NCBI RefSeq assembly: GCF_015714725.1
Contig: NZ_WBKM01000235.1
Coordinates: forward strand, 1-48,416
Reading direction: 5' to 3'
DNA from: Nostoc sp. WHI
GTDB taxonomy: Bacteria > Cyanobacteriota > Cyanobacteriia > Cyanobacteriales > Nostocaceae
DNA length: 48,416 nucleotides
Part shown: in pieces, positions 1 through 8,708 of the stretch
How positions within the stretch are numbered: position 1 is the first letter of the stretch
Layout: the number at the start of each line of letters is the position of its first letter
Made by a program: the position numbers and the translations under genes
Notes under the pieces: generated by a model
Database searches by the model: none
Told to the model about the DNA's origin: nothing
Seen by the model: only the letters and a program-made list of their open reading frames with translations

Positions 1-3000
1 GAGTGAAACAAGTGGCGATGGATGCTTACGCTCACCAAGACGTGCCATTTGAGCAACTGGTAGAAGCCTTACAACCAGAGCGTTCCTTAAGCCATAATCC
101 CCTGTTTCAGGTAATGTTTTCCTTGCAAAATGCCCCCATTGGCAAACTAGAAGTGCCTGGTTTGACCCTGATACCTTTAGAAATAGCCAACGTCACGGCG
201 AAGTTTGATTTACTCTTGTCGATGGCAGAGACAGAAGACGGTTTGACTGGGGCTTGGGAATACAACAGCGATTTATTTGATGCTGACACTATTAAGAGGA
301 TGATTGGACATTTCCAAACCTTGCTGTTGGGTATTGTCAGCAATCCGAGTTGTCGAATTGACGAATTCCCCTTGCTGGTTGACTTACAACGCCAACAGTT
401 ATTGGTGGAGTGGAATGATACTGAAGTCGAGTATGGTTTTGAGTGTATTCATAATATGTTTGCAACTCAAGTGGAACTGACGCCCGATGCGGTGGCGGTT
501 GTTTATGAACAACAACAATTAACTTATCGACAGTTGAATGAGCGAGCTAATCAACTGGCTCATTATTTACAAAAAATGGGGGTGGGGGCAGATGTTCTGG
601 TGGGTATCTGCATGGAGCGTTCTTTGGAAATGGCTGTGGGGGTGTTGGGTGTTCTGAAGGCTGGTGGGGCTTATGTGCCAATTGACCCACAATTACCGCA
701 AGAGCGTTTGGCTTGGATGCTGGAGGATACTTGTACTGGGGTGTTGTTGACTCAGAATCGGCTGCTTTCGAGTTTACCTGTTAATCAGGGGCGCTTGGTG
801 TGTTTGGATGCTGATTGGGAGGTGATTTCTCAGGAGTCTAGGGAGAATCCTGTGAGTGCGGTTAATCTGGATAATTTGGTTTATGTGATTTATACTTCTG
901 GTTCTACTGGTAAACCTAAAGGAGTAATGAACACCCATCGGGGGATTTACAACCGCTTGGTTTGGATGCAAGAAACATATCAATTAACCTCACAAGACCG
1001 CGTTCTCCAAAAAACTCCCTATAGTTTCGACGTGTCAGTGTGGGAGTTATTTTGGCCATTGTTTACTGGAGCGTGTTTGGTTTTGCCCAGACCAGAAGGA
1101 CATAAGGACAGTGGTTATTTGCTGAAGCTAATACAAGAGCAGCAAATTACTACATTGCATTTCGTCCCCTCTATGCTGCAAGTTTTTCTAGAGGAGCCAG
1201 GAATTGATGCTTGTAGTTGCTTACAGCGTGTTTTTTGCAGTGGAGAAGCACTACCTTTGAAACTCCAAGAGCGCTTCTTTGCACGTTTGGGGTGCGAATT
1301 ACACAATCTCTATGGGCCAACGGAAGCCGCTATCGACGTTACCTTTTGGCAATGCGAACCAAAGAGCGATCGCCAAATAGTACCGCTAGGTTATCCTATT
1401 AGTAATATAAAACTTTACATTCTCGATACATACCTCCAACCTGTTCCAATGGGAATCCCCGGTGAACTGCACATTGGTGGCGTTGGTTTGGCGAGAGGTT
1501 ATCTCGCACGTCCCGATTTGACTGCACAGAAATTCATTCCCAACCCCTTTGATAATCAGCCGGGAAGCCGTCTTTACAAAACTGGGGACTTAGCTCGCTA
1601 TTTATCAGATGGTAATATCGAATATCTTGGTCGGATTGATCATCAGGTAAAACTAAGGGGTTTCCGCATCGAATTGGGAGAAATTGAGGCGGTGTTGAGA
1701 CAACATCCCCAGGTGCAAGAAACTGTAGTTATTCTCCGGGAAGATCAACCAAGTAACAAGCGCTTGGTAGCATATATTGTTAACAATACTGTATCAATCG
1801 ACACCAGCAAAGTTCGCCACTTCTTAGGTGAAAAACTGCCAGATTACATGGTGCCTAGTGCCTTTGTGGAGATGAAAGCCTTGCCACTAACGGCTAATGG
1901 CAAATGCGATCGCCGCGCTTTACCAGCACCAGACGCAACCGTAAATTTAGCAGTCAGCTTTGTAACACCTAATACTCCTACAGAAAAAATTCTAGCCGCC
2001 ATTTGGTGTCAAGTATTGGGATTGCAAGAAGTCGGTATTTATGACAACTTTTTTGAACTCGGTGGAGATTCCATTAAGGCTATTCAAGTAGTATCCCGTT
2101 TAGCCCAGCACAACCTCAAAATCAAAGAAAGACATTTATTTCAGTTTCCAACTATTGCCGAACTCGCCCAACAAGCAGTTTTACAAAACAATCAAGCTGA
2201 ACAGGGGACTATATCAGGAATTGTACCACTGACCCCAATTCAACTTTGGTTTTTCTCAACTTACCCAGGCAAAAAACATCATTTTAATCAGTCTATTATG
2301 CTCGCCACTCCAGATCGCTGGAATGTGGATGCTTTACGCAGCGTTGTTCGACAGATTCAATTACATCACGACGCACTGAGATTGCGATTTAGGTATGTCA
2401 ACGGTTCCGTTGTGCAGGAATCTGAAAGGGCTGAAAATCCCTTCAGTTTTGAAATTATTGATTTAGCGGAACAAGCCGATGCAATCAGTCAATTAGACGC
2501 AGAAGCTAATCGGGTTCAAGCTACGATGAATCTGGAGCGCGGCCCTTTAATCCGTTTTATTCTCTTCCACTTGGATCGAGGAGATAGACTTTTAATGGTT
2601 GCTCACCATCTAGTTATTGATGGCGTATCTTGGCGGATCTTAATGGAGGATCTTTCTCAAGGATATGAACAAGCTTGTGCAGGTTTACAAATCAAATTTC
2701 CTGCTAAAACAGACTCTTATCAGCGATGGTCAACCGCACTGCAAGAATATAGTACCAGTCAAATATTACAGCAAGAAATAGAGTATTGGCAGCACCTAGC
2801 TAAGACGATGGTGGATACTTTAAAAATCGATACTCCTGAGAGAGAAAATCTTGTCCAGGATAGTTGCGCCCTAGCTTTTACTTTAACCGCAGAGGAAACA
2901 AACTCATTATTAACAGAAGTTAACCGTCCTTATAACACCGAAATTAATGATATCTTGCTGACTGCTTTGGCTCACGCCCTCAATACGTGGTGTGGATGTC

Positions 3001-3599
3001 GGCGCTCTTTAATTGATTTGGAGGGACATGGACGAGTTGATGACATTGATGGGGTAAATGTCAGCCGTACCATAGGCTGGTTCACAAGTATTTATCCGGT
3101 GCTGCTCGATTTAGGTATCGCTAATGATTTGGGATATCAAATCAAGTCAATTAAAGAAATGTTGCGACGGATTCCTCACAAAGGTATAGGTTACGGTATC
3201 TGGCGCTACTTAATATTAAATGAGCAAAGTTCTTGGATTCATCATCAGCCGGCGATTCTGTTTAACTACTTGGGGCGTATCGACGAAGACATCAGCTTCA
3301 GTGGACTTAATTTAGCTGAAGAGCCATGCGGTAATTTGATTGACCCTGAATCCAGACGAACACACGAATTAGAATTTTCGGGATTTGTTCATCATGGGAA
3401 ACTAAGACTTTCAATTACTTTTTGTACTAACCGATTTCAGCAGCAAAGTATCCAAAAACTATTAGATAATTACGAAGATGCTTTGAAAGCGATTATTAAC
3501 CATTGTCAGCAGCAAAAAACTCTTGAACTTACCCCTTCTGATTTAACATACGACAATTTGACTTTGGAGGAATTTGAAGACATTTTTGCAGAAGAATAA
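1..3599 (+). CDS. NRPS, 5'-truncated by window: C(end)-A(Ser)-T-E
   Basis: This non-ribosomal peptide synthetase continues upstream of the window. The frame starts at base 3, and the GTG there is internal, not a start. Numbering residues from base 3, the end of a condensation domain comes first (to about 125). The adenylation domain follows (about 150-660), with the A3 loop near 294-303. The carrier domain has its phosphopantetheine Ser at S690 (LGGDSIKA). An epimerization domain has HHLVIDG at H868-G874, then EGHGR and a GWFTS motif. Aligning the A domain by eye to GrsA PheA gives the code D-V-W-H-F-S-L-I-D-K, very close to known serine codes, so the predicted unit is Ser, epimerized to D-Ser. 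The acidic tail ending EEFEDIFAEE looks like a donor docking peptide for the next protein. Substrate is family inference; domain order is directly visible. Confidence 0.95.
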   Translation, partial: VKQVAMDAYAHQDVPFEQLVEALQPERSLSHNPLFQVMFSLQNAPIGKLEVPGLTLIPLEIANVTAKFDLLLSMAETEDGLTGAWEYNSDLFDADTIKRMIGHFQTLLLGIVSNPSCRIDEFPLLVDLQRQQLLVEWNDTEVEYGFECIHNMFATQVELTPDAVAVVYEQQQLTYRQLNERANQLAHYLQKMGVGADVLVGICMERSLEMAVGVLGVLKAGGAYVPIDPQLPQERLAWMLEDTCTGVLLTQNRLLSSLPVNQGRLVCLDADWEVISQESRENPVSAVNLDNLVYVIYTSGSTGKPKGVMNTHRGIYNRLVWMQETYQLTSQDRVLQKTPYSFDVSVWELFWPLFTGACLVLPRPEGHKDSGYLLKLIQEQQITTLHFVPSMLQVFLEEPGIDACSCLQRVFCSGEALPLKLQERFFARLGCELHNLYGPTEAAIDVTFWQCEPKSDRQIVPLGYPISNIKLYILDTYLQPVPMGIPGELHIGGVGLARGYLARPDLTAQKFIPNPFDNQPGSRLYKTGDLARYLSDGNIEYLGRIDHQVKLRGFRIELGEIEAVLRQHPQVQETVVILREDQPSNKRLVAYIVNNTVSIDTSKVRHFLGEKLPDYMVPSAFVEMKALPLTANGKCDRRALPAPDATVNLAVSFVTPNTPTEKILAAIWCQVLGLQEVGIYDNFFELGGDSIKAIQVVSRLAQHNLKIKERHLFQFPTIAELAQQAVLQNNQAEQGTISGIVPLTPIQLWFFSTYPGKKHHFNQSIMLATPDRWNVDALRSVVRQIQLHHDALRLRFRYVNGSVVQESERAENPFSFEIIDLAEQADAISQLDAEANRVQATMNLERGPLIRFILFHLDRGDRLLMVAHHLVIDGVSWRILMEDLSQGYEQACAGLQIKFPAKTDSYQRWSTALQEYSTSQILQQEIEYWQHLAKTMVDTLKIDTPERENLVQDSCALAFTLTAEETNSLLTEVNRPYNTEINDILLTALAHALNTWCGCRRSLIDLEGHGRVDDIDGVNVSRTIGWFTSIYPVLLDLGIANDLGYQIKSIKEMLRRIPHKGIGYGIWRYLILNEQSSWIHHQPAILFNYLGRIDEDISFSGLNLAEEPCGNLIDPESRRTHELEFSGFVHHGKLRLSITFCTNRFQQQSIQKLLDNYEDALKAIINHCQQQKTLELTPSDLTYDNLTLEEFEDIFAEE

Positions 3600-3675
3600 T
3601 CAGGTAGAAATAAAATTAGACATTACTAAATCAGCAAATGAAATCTTACGTATCGAAATCCAAAACTCCTTATAC

Positions 3676-3699
3676 TCTCTGCGTCTCTGCGTCTCTGCG
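3676..3699. repeat. Short tandem repeat (TCTCTGCG)x3
   Basis: Three perfect copies of the octamer TCTCTGCG lie in the 170-bp gap between the two NRPS genes. The same 'ctctgcg' motif recurs near 22430, 37265 and 38290, so it is one of the genome's dispersed short repeats. The gap also holds the ribosome-binding site AAGGAG (about 3754) for the second NRPS. Confidence 0.8.
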
Positions 3700-3769
3700 T
3701 GAGATAAATCATTCCACAAATATCCACCGCCAAAAACCACTCTAAACATAACTAAGGAGAAAAAACAAA

Positions 3770-6700
3770 ATGAATTCAAATAAACATCAGACTCTCAACA
3801 CAAGTAAAGAAAATTTAAAAGATTTGTACCCATTAACACCGATGCAGGAGGGAATGCTGTTTCATTCTCTCTACGATGAAAGTCCTGGTACTTTTTTAGA
3901 GCAAATCTCCTGTTTAATTACTGGTGATTTTAATATTGACTTATTTGAGAAAAGTTGGAACGAACTGTTTAAGCAAAATGATATTTTTAGAACTATATTA
4001 ATTCCTCAGAAAGCTGCACAACCCTTACAAATGGTCTTAAGGGAATGTCAGGTAAACTTTCACTATGAAAATATTCAGCATTTGAGAGGAAAAGAACAAG
4101 AAGCTTATTTAGAGAATTACCAACAGGAAGACCGAAAAAAAGGATTTAAGTTAGACCGAGATTTGCTGATGCGAGTCGCGGTTTTTCAGACGCGCCCCGA
4201 TAGCTACGAAATACTCTGGACGCATCACCATATTATTATAGATGGTTGGTCTTCTGGTTTGGTGCTTGGGCAGTTAATTGACACTTACAAAACATTAGTT
4301 GATGGCAAGATTCCCAATGCTAACACTGCACCACCTTACAGCTATTTTATTCGCTGGTTAAAACAGCAAAATACAGAGGCAGCAAAGCACTACTGGAAGG
4401 AGTATTTACAGGGTTATAACTATCCAGCTAGGATGCCAAAAAGTCAGTTTGCAGAAGTAGGTTATCAATTATTTACATTTGCATTGAAACTAGACGAACA
4501 AACTACCAGCCAATTAGAGCAGTTGGCTCGTAAATTGCAAGTTACCCTTAACAGCTTGGTTCAAAGTATTTGGGCTGTCTTGTTAGCTCATTATCATGAT
4601 GTCGATGACGTTATTTTTGGCTCCACGGTATCGGGTCGCCCTCCTGAAATTAAGGGCGTTGAACAGATGCTTGGTTTGTTCATCAATACCATTCCAGTGC
4701 GAGTTCGGATGGAACCGAAATTGACATTTGGGCAATTAATTGAACAGATTCAAAAAGATGCGATCGCTAGTATTGAACATAGTTATTATTCATTAGCTGA
4801 TATTCAGGCATTGAGCGAACATCGTTCTAGTTTGCTAGACCATGTAATTGTATTTCAAAATTATCCTGCCCATGACCAAGTGCGCGAAACTATAGAAACA
4901 ACTCACTACGGGTTTAATATTGAAAAAGTCCAGGTTGTAGAACAAAGTAATTATGATTTCTCGGTAGTTATAACTCCAGGTAAACAACTGCAATTCCGGT
5001 TTTTATATAATGCGAAAGTTTTTAGTTTGGCATATATTCAACGCCTTGAGAGCCATCTGAACAATATCATCGCAACTGTGCTGAAATCTCCAGAAATTGC
5101 GATCGCTGATATCCGAATTTTGAGCGATCGCGAAAGCCATCTGCTACTATCAGATTTTAATGCGACTAAAGCTGTCTGCGACCAGGAAAAAACCATAGTT
5201 GATTTGATTGAACAACAAGCCAATCAAACTCCAGATGCAACAGCAGTCCGTTTTGCTGACAAAAACCTCAGCTATCGAGAACTGTGTACCGCCTCTGGCA
5301 AAATTGCGGCTTATCTGGTAACAAAAATAGAAGTGCAACGCGGCGAACCAATCGCAATTCTGCTTCCGCCTTCCGAACAGTTCGTCATTGCGGTATTGGC
5401 TGTGATGAAAGCAGGGTGCGGGTTTTTGGCGCTAGATTCCCAAGCACCCATAGAACGAAATCTCTCTATTATTAAGGAATCTGGTGCAAAGGTGGCGATC
5501 GCTGATGATATATTTAGCCTCAAACAGGAAAACTTTTCTGGCACTGTTGTTGTAATCGCTGATCAGGATGCTCTTGAGCCACTTTCAACTAACCATTTAC
5601 CATCACCCGCAGACTTAGCATATATCATCTTTACATCTGGTTCAACTGGAAAACCAAAAGGAATCGCAGTTAATCATTCCAGTCTCTTTAATTACATCCA
5701 ATGGTGTTCCAAATTTTACTTCCAAAAACGGGATATGGGAAACATGCCATTGTTTACCTCTCCTGCTTTCGATTTAACTATAACTAGCCTTTTCTGTCCT
5801 TTGGTTATTGGTAAGACGGTGGTAGTCGTAGACAGAGAAGAAATTGACCAAACCCTCAGACAAATTATCGACTTGGGAACCCAAATTGATACTATCAAAC
5901 TAACACCATCACATATTTCAGCTTTAAAACAATTAGAAGCAAAGCAAATTGCCATCCAATTAGCCATTGTGGGTGGCGAGGAGTTGAAAAAAGAGCAAGT
6001 CGAAACATTACTGGCTCTAAATCCTAGCATGGAAATTTACAACGAGTATGGCCCAGCAGAAGCAACAGTGGGATGTATTGTTAGTCGAGTAACAGAGCCA
6101 GACTGCATCACTATTGGTAAGCCAATAGATAATACCAAAATTTATATTCTCAACAGATATTTGTTGCCTGTTCCTATTGGATGTATAGGTGAAATTTATA
6201 TTGCTGGTTCCTGTTTAGCCTCTGGTTATTGGCAAAACTCTACATTAAGTGCAGCACAATTTATTGAACATCCGCTAGAGCCAGAAAGTAAACTTTACCG
6301 CTCAGGAGATTTGGGCAAATGGTTAGAAAATGGAGAAATTATTTACTTAGGTCGAAAAGACGACCAGGTGAAGATTAGAGGACACCGCGTAGAATTGGGT
6401 GAAGTGGAAACCATGCTCAAGCAGCATCCTGGAGTCGAAGATGCTGTTGCTATCTTAACTGAATCAACGGCTAACATTGCACAGTTACAGGCTTATATTA
6501 TCCCTAGTTATGGGCAAGCACCACTACTCAGACATTTAGTTAAATTGATTTCCGAAGACGCCAATCTCCAAAACCAGCTGCATTACCTACCCAATGGCTT
6601 GCCGATTTTTGGGATGAATCGGAAAGAAACAGATTACCTATATCAGGACATCTTTGAAGAAGAGAATTACTTAGCTCATGGAATTACTATTAGCAATGGT

Positions 6701-8575
6701 GATATCGTCTTCGATGTGGGAGCCAATATCGGGATGTTTTCGCTGTTAATCAATCAGAAGTGTCCCGAAGCGCAGATTTACGCTTTTGAACCCATTGCTC
6801 CAATCTATGCAACCTTAAGCAAAAATGCTGCCCTTTATAGTCACAAAATTAAGTGCTATCCCTTTGGATTTTCCTGTGAAGAAAGTCAGCCCATTTTTAC
6901 GTATTATCCTACGAACACAGTTATGTCGGGTGAATACGGCGATGTTGAGGATGATAGAAGAATCGTGTCATCGTTTATCATAAACGACGAGAAAGCCAAA
7001 GGATCTGCTGGCGTAGTCTTAACAAAACAGGAATTGGACAATCTTTTAGATGACCGAATGCGATCGCACCAGCAAGTTGTTCATCTCAAACCGCTATCCT
7101 TAGTTTTGAGAGAGTTGGATATTAATCATATCGACTTGTTAAAGATTGATGTTGAAAAAAATGAAATCAACGTCCTGGATGGTATTGATGCGGAAGACTG
7201 GCAAAAAATTAAACAATTAATCGTAGAAGTTCACGATATCGAAGGGCGGCTTGAACAAGTCAAAAAACGTTTGGTTGGATACGGGTTTCAGGTTCAGATT
7301 GCTCAAGACAACTTACTCAAAGGTACTAACCTTTATAAAATTTACGCTCATAGAGGCCAAAGTCAAACTTTCAACTTGTCCGACACTTCGATTAAATCTC
7401 AGGGAGAAGAAGCAGAGGAGGAATGGGTACAAGTGGAGACTTTAGTAAAAAGTATTCGTGCTTTTCTTGACAATCAGCTACCACAATACCTGATTCCCAA
7501 CGATTTCCAATTTGTGAATCGGTTTCCCTTAACCTATAACGGAAAGCTTGACCGCAAAGCCCTACTGCAAGAAACTGGACTTACTCAAAAGCAAAATCAA
7601 GCACACGAACTACCCAAGAGTTCTATAGAAACAGTTTTAGCTGGGATTTGGCAAGATTTACTTGGTATTAAAACCGTGGGGGTTCATGATGATTTCTTTG
7701 CTCTTGGCGGTCACAGTTTAAAAGCACTGATGCTACTTTCCCGAATTCGCAAATCTTTGGGCATTGAAATCGCCCTCAAGTCTGTCTTTGAATTTTCAAC
7801 GATTCGGACGCTGGGCGACTATACTACCACGATTGGGGCTTATAACGATATTATTGGCAAGGAGCAGATGATCTTGCTCAGTAACCAAGGTGAAAGATAC
7901 ATCTTTGCCTTACCCACCGTCTTGGGTTATGGAATCGCATTTAAAGGGCTAGCTCAACATCTCAAGTCCTACTCAGTATATGGTTTAGACTTTATCGAAG
8001 ACAAAGATCCCGTTGCACGCTACGTTCAATTGCTGGAAAAGGCTCAACCAAAGGGTTCGTACTTGTTATTAGGGTACTGCGCGGGAGGTAATTTAGCTTT
8101 TGAGGTAGCAAAAGGTCTAGAGGATCGAGGTCGTCAAGTTTCAGACATCATTATGTTAGATTCCATTCCCCGGTTTTGCCAGCGCAATGAAAGCGAGGCG
8201 ATGATTCAAGAGCAAGTTGATGCAGAAATTGGCTACTATTCCACCTTTGTTAAAGAAGACAAAGATTTAAGCATGATATTGAGCAATCCATATTTTCAAG
8301 ACAAACTCAAAACGAAAATGATTGCTTATATGCGCTACTTAAATAATGTGGTTAACAATGGACAAATCAGAGCTAATATCCACTTAATTTGTTCGCAAGA
8401 AAATCAGCCAGTCCCCGACAACATAAACAGTTGGATTAACATCACCACAGGTAAAGTATCAGTTTCCAATGGTTGGGGCAATCACGGTGATATGTTCGTC
8501 AATGAATACTTGCAGCACAACGCCCGTGTGATGAATGAAATTCTGGTAGGACTTACGCAAAAATACACGCTGTAG
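3770..8575 (+). CDS. Terminal NRPS: C-A(Asn)-[FkbM MT]-T-TE (Cys nucleophile)
   Basis: This is the chain-terminating module, 1601 aa. The N-terminus (NLKDLYPLTPMQEGM) matches acceptor docking plus the start of a condensation domain, whose active site is H153-H154-x3-D158. It follows an epimerase, so a DCL type is expected. The A domain runs from about 475, with A3 near 618-631 and code D-L-T-K-I-G-E-V-G-K, close to asparagine codes. Between A8 and A10 sits a SAM methyltransferase of about 230 residues (DVGANIG near 982, KIDVEKNE near 1127), FkbM-like. The carrier Ser is S1316. The thioesterase triad reads C1437 (GYCAGG), D1464 and H1572, so Cys replaces the usual Ser. The last eight residues are encoded by a MITE-like element. 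The MT may act on N, O or C; the release product is unknown. Confidence 0.95.
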   Translation: MNSNKHQTLNTSKENLKDLYPLTPMQEGMLFHSLYDESPGTFLEQISCLITGDFNIDLFEKSWNELFKQNDIFRTILIPQKAAQPLQMVLRECQVNFHYENIQHLRGKEQEAYLENYQQEDRKKGFKLDRDLLMRVAVFQTRPDSYEILWTHHHIIIDGWSSGLVLGQLIDTYKTLVDGKIPNANTAPPYSYFIRWLKQQNTEAAKHYWKEYLQGYNYPARMPKSQFAEVGYQLFTFALKLDEQTTSQLEQLARKLQVTLNSLVQSIWAVLLAHYHDVDDVIFGSTVSGRPPEIKGVEQMLGLFINTIPVRVRMEPKLTFGQLIEQIQKDAIASIEHSYYSLADIQALSEHRSSLLDHVIVFQNYPAHDQVRETIETTHYGFNIEKVQVVEQSNYDFSVVITPGKQLQFRFLYNAKVFSLAYIQRLESHLNNIIATVLKSPEIAIADIRILSDRESHLLLSDFNATKAVCDQEKTIVDLIEQQANQTPDATAVRFADKNLSYRELCTASGKIAAYLVTKIEVQRGEPIAILLPPSEQFVIAVLAVMKAGCGFLALDSQAPIERNLSIIKESGAKVAIADDIFSLKQENFSGTVVVIADQDALEPLSTNHLPSPADLAYIIFTSGSTGKPKGIAVNHSSLFNYIQWCSKFYFQKRDMGNMPLFTSPAFDLTITSLFCPLVIGKTVVVVDREEIDQTLRQIIDLGTQIDTIKLTPSHISALKQLEAKQIAIQLAIVGGEELKKEQVETLLALNPSMEIYNEYGPAEATVGCIVSRVTEPDCITIGKPIDNTKIYILNRYLLPVPIGCIGEIYIAGSCLASGYWQNSTLSAAQFIEHPLEPESKLYRSGDLGKWLENGEIIYLGRKDDQVKIRGHRVELGEVETMLKQHPGVEDAVAILTESTANIAQLQAYIIPSYGQAPLLRHLVKLISEDANLQNQLHYLPNGLPIFGMNRKETDYLYQDIFEEENYLAHGITISNGDIVFDVGANIGMFSLLINQKCPEAQIYAFEPIAPIYATLSKNAALYSHKIKCYPFGFSCEESQPIFTYYPTNTVMSGEYGDVEDDRRIVSSFIINDEKAKGSAGVVLTKQELDNLLDDRMRSHQQVVHLKPLSLVLRELDINHIDLLKIDVEKNEINVLDGIDAEDWQKIKQLIVEVHDIEGRLEQVKKRLVGYGFQVQIAQDNLLKGTNLYKIYAHRGQSQTFNLSDTSIKSQGEEAEEEWVQVETLVKSIRAFLDNQLPQYLIPNDFQFVNRFPLTYNGKLDRKALLQETGLTQKQNQAHELPKSSIETVLAGIWQDLLGIKTVGVHDDFFALGGHSLKALMLLSRIRKSLGIEIALKSVFEFSTIRTLGDYTTTIGAYNDIIGKEQMILLSNQGERYIFALPTVLGYGIAFKGLAQHLKSYSVYGLDFIEDKDPVARYVQLLEKAQPKGSYLLLGYCAGGNLAFEVAKGLEDRGRQVSDIIMLDSIPRFCQRNESEAMIQEQVDAEIGYYSTFVKEDKDLSMILSNPYFQDKLKTKMIAYMRYLNNVVNNGQIRANIHLICSQENQPVPDNINSWINITTGKVSVSNGWGNHGDMFVNEYLQHNARVMNEILVGLTQKYTL

Positions 8576-8666
8576 GGGCAATTCATGAATTGCCCCTACC
8601 TAAAAAATTCATGAATTGCCCCTACCTAAAAATCATTCTTTTTGGCTATTGTTTGCATAAGTCATA
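8547..8666. mobile_element. MITE-like element copy 1 (in NRPS 3' end)
   Basis: The terminal inverted repeat GGACTTACGCAAA starts at 8549 and its imperfect complement TTTGCATAAGTCA ends at 8664. TA dinucleotides lie on both sides (8547-8548 and 8665-8666), as expected for Tc1/mariner or IS630-type insertion. The interior has the palindrome GTAGGGGCAATTC/GAATTGCCCCTAC, with a 26-bp segment tandemly duplicated relative to the copy at 11719-11812. The left end supplies the last eight codons and the TAG stop of the NRPS. There is no coding capacity, so any movement would need a transposase in trans. Confidence 0.85.
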
Positions 8667-8708
8667 TCTGGAACAGATTCTTCAAAATCAGATTGAAAAC
8701 AGACGCGA

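Noticed and set aside
5716..6030. 104-codon frame antisense to the NRPS A domain
   Set aside because: Shadow frame of a clearly coding region.
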